From NCBI RefSeq assembly GCF_025465945.1, contig NZ_JANLNW010000078.1, forward strand, positions 1 through 64,000: a stretch of 64,000 bases of DNA, in the 5' to 3' direction. The DNA is from Pseudomonas sp. 6D_7.1_Bac1. GTDB taxonomy: Bacteria; Pseudomonadota; Gammaproteobacteria; Pseudomonadales; Pseudomonadaceae. This document shows positions 1 to 9,346 of this stretch, in pieces. A program made the translations under genes and the position numbers. Under the pieces are notes generated by a model, which worked only from the letters and a program-made list of their open reading frames with translations, searched no databases and was not told the origin of the DNA. Each line of letters starts with the position of its first letter. Position 1 is the first letter of the stretch.

Positions 1-1
1 C

Positions 2-3000
2 GCCATCCAGAACAGTGGCGACGGCCTGATCTACAGTCAGAACGGCGACCTGCAACTCAGCGCCGCGAGCCTGGCCAATGGCAAAGGCACCCTGCAAAGC
101 CTGGGCGCCAGCACCCTGACCGTCAGCGGCGATATCGACAATCAGAGCGGGCGGCTCCTCGCCCAGAACGGCGACCTGCGCGTGACCGCCGCCAACCTCG
201 ACAACCGCGGCGGCACCCTCGCCAGCCTCAAGGGCGCCCTTGAAGCCCGCGTGGTCGGCGTGTTGAAAAACGGCTACGACCTGACCAACAACCGCCAGGG
301 CGGCATCACCCAGGCCCAGCGTCTGACCCTCAGCGCCCTGGGCGGCATCGACAACTATGGCGGACGCATCTCTGCGCAAAGCGGCGATGCCATCGTCGAT
401 ACCGGTAGCACCGGCAACTTCGACAACCGCAACGGTGGGCTCTACGCCAAGGGCCTGGTCAAGGTCAGTGGCAACAACTTCGACAACAGCGGCGACAACG
501 ACGGCCAAATCGCCGGCAACCGGATCGACCTCAGCCTCAACGGCGCCCTGAACAACCGCCTGGGCATCATCGAAAGCGACAGCACCCTGAGCGTGCGCGC
601 CGCCAGCCTCGACAACCAGACCGGCCAACTGCGTGCACTGGGCACCAGCGGCAAGACCGAATTCCAGATCGGCGGTCTGTTCGACAACCGCAACGGCATC
701 GTCGAAACCGCCAACAGCGACCTGACCCTCGGTGCCGGTGGTTTCATGAACGTCGGCGGCAGACTGTTGCACGTCGGTACCGGCACCTTCGACATCGCCA
801 CCGCGAACGTCATGGGGGCCGGTGGCACCCTCGTCACCCGAGGCGGCCTGACCCTCAACGCCGACACCTGGACCAACAGCAGCGTGATCCAGGCTGGGCG
901 ATTGACGGTTAACGTGAACAACTTCAGTCAGAGCGCGGGCGGCCAGTTGCTGGCAGCCAACAGCTTTGTCGGTAGCGGTGTCAACTGGTTCAACGAAGGC
1001 TTGATTGCCAGTGATGGCAGCCTGAGCGTGGGTCTGAGCGGTGCTTACTGGGGCGCTGGTCGTCTCAGCAGCCGGGGGACGCTTGGCCTGAGCGCCGCGC
1101 AAGTGAGCCTCAATAGCGCGACTTCCAGCATCGCCGGCGGTAGCGACACCACGCTCAATGTTAGCGGCCAGTTCGACAATTCCGGTCGGCTGACTTCCAG
1201 CGCCGGGCTGACGGTCATGGCGGGAGGGGTGAGGAACTTCGGGACATTGGGGAGTGGGGGAAACCTGACGCTCTCGACCGGCGCATTGTTCAACTACGGC
1301 GGTTATACCAGCGGCAGTTTGATCTTCAGCGGCGGCGACATGCAACTGCTGGCGTCCAACTTCACCAACAGCTATGCGCAGGTCTACAGCCTGGGCAACG
1401 TGCTGATCGCCAGAGACTCGTACCAGAACAAGGCCGATCTGCTGGATAACCGTTCGGGGAACATCGAGAGCGTCGGCAACCTGACCATCGCAGCCACGAC
1501 GGTTAACAATGTCATGGATGTGTTGCAGTACACCGAGCATGAGAAAAGTGTTGCGACCATCACTGAATTGCCGTGCACATTGATCGCGGGTCCTGCATGT
1601 GACTACCGTGGCGGTGGCCGCAGAAACGGCCTTTGGGAAATTGCAGAAACCGATCGTTTGAAGATAACGCTTCATTCTGCAGCCGCCTCGATCAACAGCG
1701 GCGCGAACCTGACGATTAACGCAGGAGAAGTGAACAACATCAGCAGCAGTCTTACAGCGGCTGGCGATTTAACTGCCACTGCTTCGACGATCAACAACAA
1801 AGGTGTGCAAGAGCAGCAAATAGAATCCACTCGAAGATACGTGAGCTGGGTCAACGAAACCGCCACGGCCATTAGACTGGCTGCCATCTTCACCCAACGA
1901 AACAACCCGACACCTTCGGCCACGGTCGAAGCGGACATGAGCAACTTTCTGGCCTGGATGGGAGAAACACTGCCCGCCAGCACCCGCGTCATCAACGGTG
2001 AGTCTCTGGATGCCATTATCCAGGCTGGCGCAAATGTCACCCTCAATGCCGCTCAGAACATCAACAACAGCGTGGTTCGCCCGTACTATGCCTATGTTGC
2101 GGCGGGTCGTACCAAGACTGACACCGGTGCGGGACCGGCGTACTCCACGCCGATCTACATCAACGCGCAACTACCACCCAACCTGGCCCAACAGCAGGTC
2201 AACCCACTGAGCCTGCCGGGCTTCAGCCTGCCCACCGGGCAAAACGGCCTGTTCCGCCTGAGTGGCCAGGGCGGCACTGTCCGTCAGGCAACCCAGGCCA
2301 ACAACGCACCCCAAAGCTGGACCATGGGGGGGGCCAGCGTCAGCAGCGCCCAGCGTGAAGTAAACCTGCCGAACGCTCAGGCCCGCAGCGTCCAGATCGC
2401 TGACATCGCCCAGGTTTCCGCCAGCGACCGGCAACTGGTGCAGACCGCCCGCCAGAGTGCCGGCATCAGCGCCAGCGGCAGCGCGATCAACGTCACCGCA
2501 CCAAGCGACAGCAGCACCGGCAATGTTCAGTTGCCCGGCCATGACAGCACCCCCGGCGCCATCACCCAGGTCGGTACCGTGCACGTCGATGCCGCCAGCC
2601 AGCCGCCAGTGGACGCCACCCACCCCGACCTGAGCCTGCCGACCCTGCCAGCCACCCAGCGTGATCCATTGGCCGCGATCAGCGCGCCGGTCGCCGGCGC
2701 CGTGCCGAGCGGCGCCAGCCCGGCAGTCGCCATCGCTCAAATTAGCCGCCCACTCGACGTACCGGGCGCGGCAGTAGTGCCGATTGCCACGACACCCGTG
2801 ATCAGCACCGCCGTGGCTGCCATTGCCACGGCACCCGTGGCCAGCACTGCTGTGGCCGCCATTCCGGTAGCCATCGCGGCCGTGACCAGCACCCCGGCCA
2901 CCAGCCAGACCGTCGCCCGGGTCTTGGGCCTGCCCGACACTTCCGGCAGGTCCAACCCGCAGAAGTACCTGATCGAAACCAACCCAGTGCTCACTGACCT

Positions 3001-6000
3001 CAAGCAATTCATGAGCTCGGACTACCTGCTGGCGAACCTCGGCTACGACCCGGATAAAAGCGCCAAGCGTTTGGGTGACGGCCTCTACGAGCAGCGTCTG
3101 ATCCAGCAGGCCGTAGTCGCCCGCACCGGTCAGCGTTTTATCGACGGTCAGACCTCGGACGATGCACTGTTCAAGTACCTGATGAACAACGCCATCACCA
3201 GCAAGCAGCAACTTGGATTGTCGATGGGCGTGACGCTGACGTCACAGCAGGTAGCAGCCCTGACTCACGACATCGTCTGGATGGAAAACGCCACGGTCAA
3301 CGGCGAAACCGTACTGGTGCCGGTGCTCTACCTGGCCAACGCCAACAACCGCCTGGCCCCCAACGGCGCCTTGATCGCCGGCAACGACGTCTCGCTGATC
3401 GCCGGCCAGGACCTGAACAACGTCGGCACCCTGCGCGCGACCCACAACCTGTCCGCCGCCGCTGGCAACGACCTGGTCAACAGCGGCTTGATCGAAGCGG
3501 GCAACCGCCTGGACCTGCTGGCGGGCAACAACATCGTCAACAAGGCCGGCGGCATCATTGCCGGGCGTGATGTGAGCCTGACGGCGCTCCGGGGCGACGT
3601 GATCAACGAACGCAGCGTGACCACCCACAACAGCAGCAACGACAACTACAGCCAGCAACGGACGTTCCTCGACAGCGCCGCCCGCATCGAAGCGGCCAAC
3701 AACCTGAGCCTCCAGGCCGGGCGCGATGTCAGCAACAACGGCAGCGTTCTGCAAAGTGGTGGCGATACGGCGATCAGCGCCGGGCGGGACATCACTATCG
3801 CGGCCACTGAAAGCCGTAATAAAGACGACTACGGCTCGAATAGAAACAGCAGCTCCGTCACCCAATACGGCGCCACCGTCAGCGCCGGCCGCGACCTGCA
3901 GATGAACGCCGGCCGCGACCTCTCGGCCATCGCCAGCCAGATCGAAGCCAAGCGCGACATCGCCCTGGCCGCGACGGAAAACCTGACCCTGGCCTCGGCA
4001 GCGGACGAGAGCCACTCCTACTCCAAGACCAAGAAGGAGACCCGTCAGGAGGACCATGTCAAACAGATCTCCAGCACCGTGACTGCCGGTGGCAACGTTG
4101 CGCTGAGTGCGGGTAAGGATCTGGGGTTGATTGCCAGCCGTATCAGCGCGGGGGATGAGGCGTATTTGTACGCGGGTAATGACCTGAACCTGAAAACGGC
4201 TGAAGACACTGACTACTCCTATTTCTCCGAGACTAAGAAAGGTTCGTGGGGCAGGAAAAGCTCGACGATGAGCGAGAGTGAGAGCGATACAGCTGTCAGC
4301 TCCACCATCGAGTCAGGGAAGAAACTGGTGATCTCAGCTGCGCAGGACATCAATGCTGAAGGGGCGAAGCTGACCAGCGCCGGAGCGCTGAAAGCGACAG
4401 CGGGGGGCGATATCAACCTCGATGCGGCCGAGAACTTTGCGAGCAAGGCCACCGCATCATCCAAAAGCAGTCTGTTCTCAAGCAAAGCCAGTAGCAGTTC
4501 TAGCAGTCAGAGCAGTTTGACCGGTACCGAGTTGGTTGCTCAAAGCATCGATCTGCAAGCAGACAATGATCTTGTACTGAAGGCAGCAGCACTCAAAGCA
4601 GTCGGAGCAATAACGTTAGGTGCTGGAAATGACCTCGAAATCGCTACCGATACCGTCCAGACACGGCAGTCATCCAGCCAGACCAAACAGTCCACCAACA
4701 TGGGCTTTGGTTTAATCATGTGGGCAAATGCTGAGCAGAAAGCCCAGCAGAGGGAACAGAGTTCGACGCAGAGTGTGGGGTCAACGATCAGCGCTGGCAG
4801 CCTGAATATTAAAAGTGGCCGGGATACGACAATAAGCGGAAGTACGCTTGTTGTGGATCGGGACATAAAAGTTGATGCGGGCCGAAATCTTGACATCGTT
4901 AGTGCCGAAAACACGAACGGAGCGAACTCAAGCTCCAGCAGTAAAAAGGTCGGCGAGCTCGGTTCCTGGTGGCAGAGCGCTACTGGGGTGCTCAAGCAAA
5001 AGGCCGCCGATCAAAGCGACACGACCCAACAAACCGGGAGTCAGATCGCTTCCTTGGGCGGTAATGTCGATCTCAAGGCGGGCGAGCATTACAACCAGAT
5101 CGCCAGCCAGGTTGTTGCGCCCAAGGGTGATATCAATATCTCCGGCAAGCAGGTCGATATTCAGGCGGGCTTCGACAACCTGAAAGCCAGCAACTCCGCG
5201 AGCATGAGCCGCACGGCTATCGGTGGCACCGTCAACATCCCCCTGCTGGATGCGCTGCGCGGTATCCAGCAGATGGGCAAGGCAGCACAAGAAACCAGTG
5301 ACGGGCGCATGCTTGCACTGGCGGCCGTGAACGCTGCCATGAGCGCCAATCAGGCGATCGATAGCGGCCAGGCGCTGATGAAGGATCCTAAGACGGGGTT
5401 CAAGGTCAGCATCAACCTGAGCAACAGTAAAAACCACTTGGAGGGCAATCAGTCCGGTAGCAACGTGGTGGGCAGCAGCGTTGTGGCAGGTGGCAACGCC
5501 AATATCCTTGCCTCGGGCGCGGGGGCAGATAGCAATATCAATGTGATCGGTAGCCGGATTGAAGGCGGTGCAGACGTCAATCTGAAAGCCGACGGCAAGA
5601 TCAATCTTTTGGCCGCGCAAAATACCGCGCATCAGGAAAGTACCAATGGTAATAGCGGTTGGAGCGTTGGCATTGGTTTCAGCGCCGGCGGACAACAGAA
5701 CGGTTTCTCGCTGGACCTTGCCGCCAACAAGGGTCGTGGAAATGCCGATGGCGACGACGTCACGCAAACCAACACCGCCATCAAAGCAGGGCAGACAGTA
5801 CGACTTGACAGTGGCGGCGATACCAATCTCAAAGGCGCAGTAGTTTCCGGCCCGCAAGTTCAGGCCAAGGTTGGTGGTGATCTCAATATCGAGAGCTTGC
5901 AAGACACCAGTACTTACCGTTCAGAGCAACTGAGCGCCAACGTCGGCGTCAGCATCTGTATTCCACCGTTTTGCGTTGGCATGAGCAGTGTCAGTGGCGG

Positions 6001-8311
6001 TATCGCCCAGCAACATATGCAAAGCGATTACGCCAGTGTCAGCGAACAGTCGGGTATCAAGGCAGGCGACGGTGGTTTCCAGGTCGAAGTCAAAGGCAAC
6101 ACCGACCTCAAAGGCGCGGTCATCGCCAGTACCGACAAAGCGGTAGCCGACGCTAAAAACACCCTGAGCACCGGCACGCTGACTACCTCCGACATCAAGA
6201 ACAAGGCTGAGTACGATGCCAACAGCATCAATCTCAGTGGTGGCTATGGTGGCAATATAGGTCGAGACGGGAACGGTAATGCCAGCGCCACGGCCAATAA
6301 AAATGGCCCAGTACTTCCCAGCAAAGGTGGCGTGAGCGTTGGTGCTCCGGTCGTGTTGTTTGCCAGCGGCAGTTCCAGCAGCACAACCCAAAGCGGGATC
6401 AGCGGTGCAGCGGTCATCATCACCGACGGCGTCAAGCAGCAGGAACTGACCGGCCAGACCGCTGAGCAGGCGATTGCCGCGATCAATACCAACGTGTCCA
6501 GCGACCGGGATGGCAGCAACAAGCTCAAACCTATCTTTAATGCGCAAGAAATCGGTGTGGATTTCGAGATCGTTGGCAAGTTCGTGCAGAACGTCTCTCA
6601 GTACATTGAGAATCGAGCGCGGGAAATCGACCAGACGAAGGATCAGGCCAAAAAGGAAAAAGCCGCTTCTGATGATGAGACGTTGCCCCTTGCTGACCGG
6701 ATAGCCCACCACGAGAACTACTTACAACTCAATCAGCAGATCAAGGAGATCGGCGATAACTGGGGGGCCGGCGGCACTTACCGGCAAATCGCAACAGCCC
6801 TGGTCGCCGGTATCAGCGGTGGCGTAACGGGCAGCAGTGCCCAGTTCGCGCAAAACATGCTGGTCAACTACGTCCAGCAACAGGGTTCGGACTACATCGG
6901 CCAATTGGTGAAAAAGGGCCTGAAGGAGGGCAGCCCTGAGCATGCGGCCCTGCATGCCATTCTCGGTTGTGCCGGCGCTGCCGCCAGCAATCAGAGCTGT
7001 TCGGCTGGCGCCTTGGGTGGCTCTGCCGCCAGTGTGCTGGCTGGCCTGTTCGCCGATTCCGATCCGAACGAAACCGCTGTAGAGCGCGAGGCCAAACGCA
7101 ACATCATCACCAGTTTGGTGACCGGTATTGCGGCCATGAGCAGCCCGAACGGTGCGGCTACCGCCAACAACGCGGCGACGGCGAATGTTGATAACAACTG
7201 GTTGGCGACTCAGCAGTACGTTCAGGCTTGGAAAGAGATCGATGCCGAACCCAATCTGTTCAAGAAAATCGCGATTGCCGGGAAGTGGGGGATTACCTCT
7301 GCCCGTCAGGATGGTCTGACAGCGTCCGGGTTTCTCAACGGCTTCACCGACGCTATGGCGGGTAGCGGCCTAGGCACATTGGACAGTGCCGTGAATTTCA
7401 TGCGCGACCCGGTGGAAAGCATCGGCGCCATGAAGGAGTTCCTCTCTTCTCCCGAGGCGATAAAGATCTTGGGGGCCAGTGTCGCTGAAGCGTTCAAATC
7501 GCAGCTTTCGCAAGTCGCTGACGCCGCCGTAAACGGTGGCGATGCCAACGCTGAAAACCTCGGCAAGCAACTGGGCCAGTCCTTGGCGCTCATCGTACAG
7601 CTCGTGGCGGGGGGCGGCAGTAACGCAGCCAACAGCTCGATGCTGCTCTCGCGCATGGGTATCGACGTATCGGCCAAGACCGTCAAAGAAATAGGGGTAA
7701 CGGTCAAGATTGAAAGCGTCAAAAACCAGATCATCAAGCTGCCAGATTTGGTGCTGGATTCGGATGTGCCGGTGGTAGAGGCTCCGAAGGTGGTTACGCC
7801 GCCAAAAACTGATGTAACGCCGCCAAAATCGGTTGATCCAGTAACACCAGAATCGCCTTCTGGACCTGAAAAACCAATTGATGTCGATAACGGTATTCCG
7901 GCAACGTCAGCAATTGCACGAGAAGCGCTTCGGCTTAAACTTGCAATTGAAGCGGGAATCCCGCGATCCCTGGACAAGGTTTGGGGGGCGTCGGTAGATG
8001 ATTTCGTTCAAGCGTATAAAATGGATGGGGCGACGCTTACACCTAAACCGCCCAGACCGGGTACTTCGGGGAAGGCTGAGGCATATATTGTGGAAGGGCA
8101 TCCGGAAATAAGCGAGTTTCAATATCATCCGGGTAACGGCGTTCACGGTAGTGGTGAGTACTATAAATTTACATACAAAGATGGTATGGAGGTTAGGGTT
8201 ATTGATTCAAGTTCGGATTTTAGTCCAGGTACGATTACCAAATATCAGCAGTATTTTGATAAGGACGGTAGTCGTCTGAAGTATATCGGTAGTAAATGGC
8301 TGGCTTGGTGA
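2..8311 (+). CDS. cdiA: CdiA-type contact-dependent inhibition exoprotein, 5' part missing
   Basis: The reading frame is open from the first full codon of the window, so the N-terminus (signal peptide, TPS secretion domain) lies upstream; 2769 residues are visible. Residues about 1-880 and 1110-2240 are filamentous-haemagglutinin repeats, seen as recurring LDN, GG and AGRDL-type turns of a beta helix. An Ala/Pro/Val-rich spacer (about 887-978) precedes a SSDYLLANLGYDP...RLGDGLYEQ block typical of CdiA/FHA proteins. Residues about 2256-2353 resemble the DUF637 pre-toxin region, VDNN at 2396 matches the VENN-type boundary, and a Pro-rich linker (about 2596-2625) leads to the toxin tip. Such proteins are exported by a CdiB partner and deliver the C-terminal toxin into neighbouring cells. 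CdiB is not in the window. The toxin domain was not recognised. Confidence 0.93.
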   Translation, partial: AIQNSGDGLIYSQNGDLQLSAASLANGKGTLQSLGASTLTVSGDIDNQSGRLLAQNGDLRVTAANLDNRGGTLASLKGALEARVVGVLKNGYDLTNNRQGGITQAQRLTLSALGGIDNYGGRISAQSGDAIVDTGSTGNFDNRNGGLYAKGLVKVSGNNFDNSGDNDGQIAGNRIDLSLNGALNNRLGIIESDSTLSVRAASLDNQTGQLRALGTSGKTEFQIGGLFDNRNGIVETANSDLTLGAGGFMNVGGRLLHVGTGTFDIATANVMGAGGTLVTRGGLTLNADTWTNSSVIQAGRLTVNVNNFSQSAGGQLLAANSFVGSGVNWFNEGLIASDGSLSVGLSGAYWGAGRLSSRGTLGLSAAQVSLNSATSSIAGGSDTTLNVSGQFDNSGRLTSSAGLTVMAGGVRNFGTLGSGGNLTLSTGALFNYGGYTSGSLIFSGGDMQLLASNFTNSYAQVYSLGNVLIARDSYQNKADLLDNRSGNIESVGNLTIAATTVNNVMDVLQYTEHEKSVATITELPCTLIAGPACDYRGGGRRNGLWEIAETDRLKITLHSAAASINSGANLTINAGEVNNISSSLTAAGDLTATASTINNKGVQEQQIESTRRYVSWVNETATAIRLAAIFTQRNNPTPSATVEADMSNFLAWMGETLPASTRVINGESLDAIIQAGANVTLNAAQNINNSVVRPYYAYVAAGRTKTDTGAGPAYSTPIYINAQLPPNLAQQQVNPLSLPGFSLPTGQNGLFRLSGQGGTVRQATQANNAPQSWTMGGASVSSAQREVNLPNAQARSVQIADIAQVSASDRQLVQTARQSAGISASGSAINVTAPSDSSTGNVQLPGHDSTPGAITQVGTVHVDAASQPPVDATHPDLSLPTLPATQRDPLAAISAPVAGAVPSGASPAVAIAQISRPLDVPGAAVVPIATTPVISTAVAAIATAPVASTAVAAIPVAIAAVTSTPATSQTVARVLGLPDTSGRSNPQKYLIETNPVLTDLKQFMSSDYLLANLGYDPDKSAKRLGDGLYEQRLIQQAVVARTGQRFIDGQTSDDALFKYLMNNAITSKQQLGLSMGVTLTSQQVAALTHDIVWMENATVNGETVLVPVLYLANANNRLAPNGALIAGNDVSLIAGQDLNNVGTLRATHNLSAAAGNDLVNSGLIEAGNRLDLLAGNNIVNKAGGIIAGRDVSLTALRGDVINERSVTTHNSSNDNYSQQRTFLDSAARIEAANNLSLQAGRDVSNNGSVLQSGGDTAISAGRDITIAATESRNKDDYGSNRNSSSVTQYGATVSAGRDLQMNAGRDLSAIASQIEAKRDIALAATENLTLASAADESHSYSKTKKETRQEDHVKQISSTVTAGGNVALSAGKDLGLIASRISAGDEAYLYAGNDLNLKTAEDTDYSYFSETKKGSWGRKSSTMSESESDTAVSSTIESGKKLVISAAQDINAEGAKLTSAGALKATAGGDINLDAAENFASKATASSKSSLFSSKASSSSSSQSSLTGTELVAQSIDLQADNDLVLKAAALKAVGAITLGAGNDLEIATDTVQTRQSSSQTKQSTNMGFGLIMWANAEQKAQQREQSSTQSVGSTISAGSLNIKSGRDTTISGSTLVVDRDIKVDAGRNLDIVSAENTNGANSSSSSKKVGELGSWWQSATGVLKQKAADQSDTTQQTGSQIASLGGNVDLKAGEHYNQIASQVVAPKGDINISGKQVDIQAGFDNLKASNSASMSRTAIGGTVNIPLLDALRGIQQMGKAAQETSDGRMLALAAVNAAMSANQAIDSGQALMKDPKTGFKVSINLSNSKNHLEGNQSGSNVVGSSVVAGGNANILASGAGADSNINVIGSRIEGGADVNLKADGKINLLAAQNTAHQESTNGNSGWSVGIGFSAGGQQNGFSLDLAANKGRGNADGDDVTQTNTAIKAGQTVRLDSGGDTNLKGAVVSGPQVQAKVGGDLNIESLQDTSTYRSEQLSANVGVSICIPPFCVGMSSVSGGIAQQHMQSDYASVSEQSGIKAGDGGFQVEVKGNTDLKGAVIASTDKAVADAKNTLSTGTLTTSDIKNKAEYDANSINLSGGYGGNIGRDGNGNASATANKNGPVLPSKGGVSVGAPVVLFASGSSSSTTQSGISGAAVIITDGVKQQELTGQTAEQAIAAINTNVSSDRDGSNKLKPIFNAQEIGVDFEIVGKFVQNVSQYIENRAREIDQTKDQAKKEKAASDDETLPLADRIAHHENYLQLNQQIKEIGDNWGAGGTYRQIATALVAGISGGVTGSSAQFAQNMLVNYVQQQGSDYIGQLVKKGLKEGSPEHAALHAILGCAGAAASNQSCSAGALGGSAASVLAGLFADSDPNETAVEREAKRNIITSLVTGIAAMSSPNGAATANNAATANVDNNWLATQQYVQAWKEIDAEPNLFKKIAIAGKWGITSARQDGLTASGFLNGFTDAMAGSGLGTLDSAVNFMRDPVESIGAMKEFLSSPEAIKILGASVAEAFKSQLSQVADAAVNGGDANAENLGKQLGQSLALIVQLVAGGGSNAANSSMLLSRMGIDVSAKTVKEIGVTVKIESVKNQIIKLPDLVLDSDVPVVEAPKVVTPPKTDVTPPKSVDPVTPESPSGPEKPIDVDNGIPATSAIAREALRLKLAIEAGIPRSLDKVWGASVDDFVQAYKMDGATLTPKPPRPGTSGKAEAYIVEGHPEISEFQYHPGNGVHGSGEYYKFTYKDGMEVRVIDSSSDFSPGTITKYQQYFDKDGSRLKYIGSKWLAW
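7187..8308 (+). other. CdiA-CT variable region (VDNN boundary to stop)
   Basis: The region after VDNN is about 374 residues. Its first part, with TASGFLNGFTDAMAGSGLGT and long Ala/Gly-rich hydrophobic stretches, could be the cytoplasmic-entry domain. After a Pro-rich linker the last 145 or so residues form a compact domain with YIVEGHPEISEFQYHPG, SGEYYKFTYKDG and TITKYQQYFDKDGSRL. Base composition becomes clearly more AT-rich from about 7850, the usual sign of exchangeable toxin/immunity DNA. No known nuclease or pore-former signature could be assigned; conserved His, Glu and Tyr residues would allow an RNase or DNase, but that is a guess. Confidence 0.7.
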
Positions 8312-8322
8312 GGAAGTGTGAA

Positions 8323-8841
8323 GTGAACGCGATTTTTGTCCCGAATTTAGAAGCTGAACTGATTCCTGGGGTAAGTGCTGCTGGATTTAGTCTGGGAGAC
8401 TCTTTTTCGAATTTGATGAGGTTGATTGGTCCAGTAGATTGGTATGAAGCGGACGCCGGTATACATGACGTACTTCTGAGAAGTAAAGGATGGGTTGGTG
8501 TAAGGAAGAAATTAGGTTTTGATGGGGGGGTTGTTGTTACCTTGACATATATGAATAGCTTGATTCTTCTTGCGTTTGAGTGTAGTGAGGTTTTGTACCG
8601 GATAGTCGTGGGTAGTGGGTATTTAGGGACGTTTAACGGTGTTAGAGTTGGTGATGATTTATTGTCGCTTGAAAAAAATTTTGAAATTGACTTTAATGAT
8701 GTTGATGATGAATTTTTGATTCTAAAAGATAAAAGCTATATTGGCGGTATTAGTTTTATTACGAATTATAGAGCTTCGTTGATGCATGCGCCTGATCAAA
8801 CTATAAAGTTTATTTCAGTGCATGATTGGGATCTTAGGTAG
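8323..8841 (+). CDS. cdiI: Putative cognate immunity protein of the CdiA toxin
   Basis: The product is 172 residues, acidic at its C-terminal end (FNDVDDEFLILKD), and begins 11 bases after the cdiA stop. The frame is open from ATG 8296 inside cdiA, but GTG 8323 is preferred because AGGAAG lies six bases before it. There is no signal peptide or membrane segment, as expected for a cytoplasmic toxin-binding protein. The gene is much richer in A+T than the housekeeping genes further along. Position straight after a CdiA-CT is the main reason for the call; no immunity family (such as SUKH) was recognised. A terminator-like hairpin follows directly. Confidence 0.72.
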   Translation: MNAIFVPNLEAELIPGVSAAGFSLGDSFSNLMRLIGPVDWYEADAGIHDVLLRSKGWVGVRKKLGFDGGVVVTLTYMNSLILLAFECSEVLYRIVVGSGYLGTFNGVRVGDDLLSLEKNFEIDFNDVDDEFLILKDKSYIGGISFITNYRASLMHAPDQTIKFISVHDWDLR

Positions 8842-8843
8842 TG

Positions 8844-8886
8844 AAGGGGAGGTGCGGGAAATGGCGAGGTGAGCGTCCCCTTTTTT
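8844..8886 (+). terminator. Rho-independent terminator-like hairpin after cdiI
   Basis: AAGGGGA (8844-8850) pairs with TCCCCTT (8876-8882) and is followed by a T run at 8881-8886. The loop is long (25 bases), so the stem alone is modest. Confidence 0.5.
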
Positions 8887-8942
8887 CGTTCGTTGTATTT
8901 CAGTCTGCGATAAGCAATGTCAAAAATGGGATTTATTTATGG

Positions 8943-8999
8943 CGGATTTATTTACGGGGTGCCGGATTTTGTCGTCGTAAATAAATCCGAGGTTTTTTT
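8943..8999 (+). terminator. Strong terminator hairpin between the two toxin/immunity modules
   Basis: A perfect 14-base inverted repeat, CGGATTTATTTACG (8943-8956) and CGTAAATAAATCCG (8976-8989), is followed within a few bases by seven T residues (8993-8999). A partial third copy of the arm, GGATTTATTTA, lies just upstream at about 8929-8939. It would stop transcripts from cdiA/cdiI before the displaced module. Confidence 0.6.
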
Positions 9000-9182
9000 C
9001 GTATCCTGACAATGCAGCTATATATAACTCTGATGGGAAGTTGCGTTTTTAGCTTAAAATCCCGCTGGAAAGGGCAGCTATATCGGCGACATTCATTGTG
9101 GTGCGATGCCCGATAACCCCGATACTTTAGGTGTTTTGGTTGGAACGACCGCAAAAGGCAAAAGGACAGGCAAAAGCGGTAA

Positions 9183-9344
9183 AAGAGCGGCAAAAGGGGA
9201 CACCCATTTTTCCTCATTCATCAGTCAAATAGCGCAATTATTCACATCAATCCAAATACAATTCCTTCCGGTATTGATCGTGCTGCTTTTGACAAATGGA
9301 AGATTCAATGCTGGCAGCAACGAGCGGAAAATTTTAGGAATTGA
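9183..9344 (+). pseudogene. Orphan tail of a second CdiA-type toxin
   Basis: This frame is open from just after a stop at 9180 and ends at TGA 9342. Its last 34 or so codons read as protein: INPNTIPSGIDRAAFDKW, then IQCWQQRAENFRN. The pattern (I-P, D-R, A-F, then an aromatic W in a charged helix) is the usual end of HNH/endonuclease-VII-like polymorphic toxins. No catalytic body, delivery domain or start codon lies upstream, only low-complexity AAAAGG-rich DNA. It therefore looks like the remnant of a displaced CdiA-CT, directly before its immunity gene. The family assignment is inferred from about 35 residues. Confidence 0.55.
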
Positions 9345-9346
9345 AT

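Noticed and set aside
2171..3211. Long minus-strand frame of 346 codons inside cdiA
   Set aside because: It is a shadow of the repeat-rich, GC-biased cdiA coding strand; its Gly/Ala/Asp-rich product has no domain pattern and no ribosome binding site.
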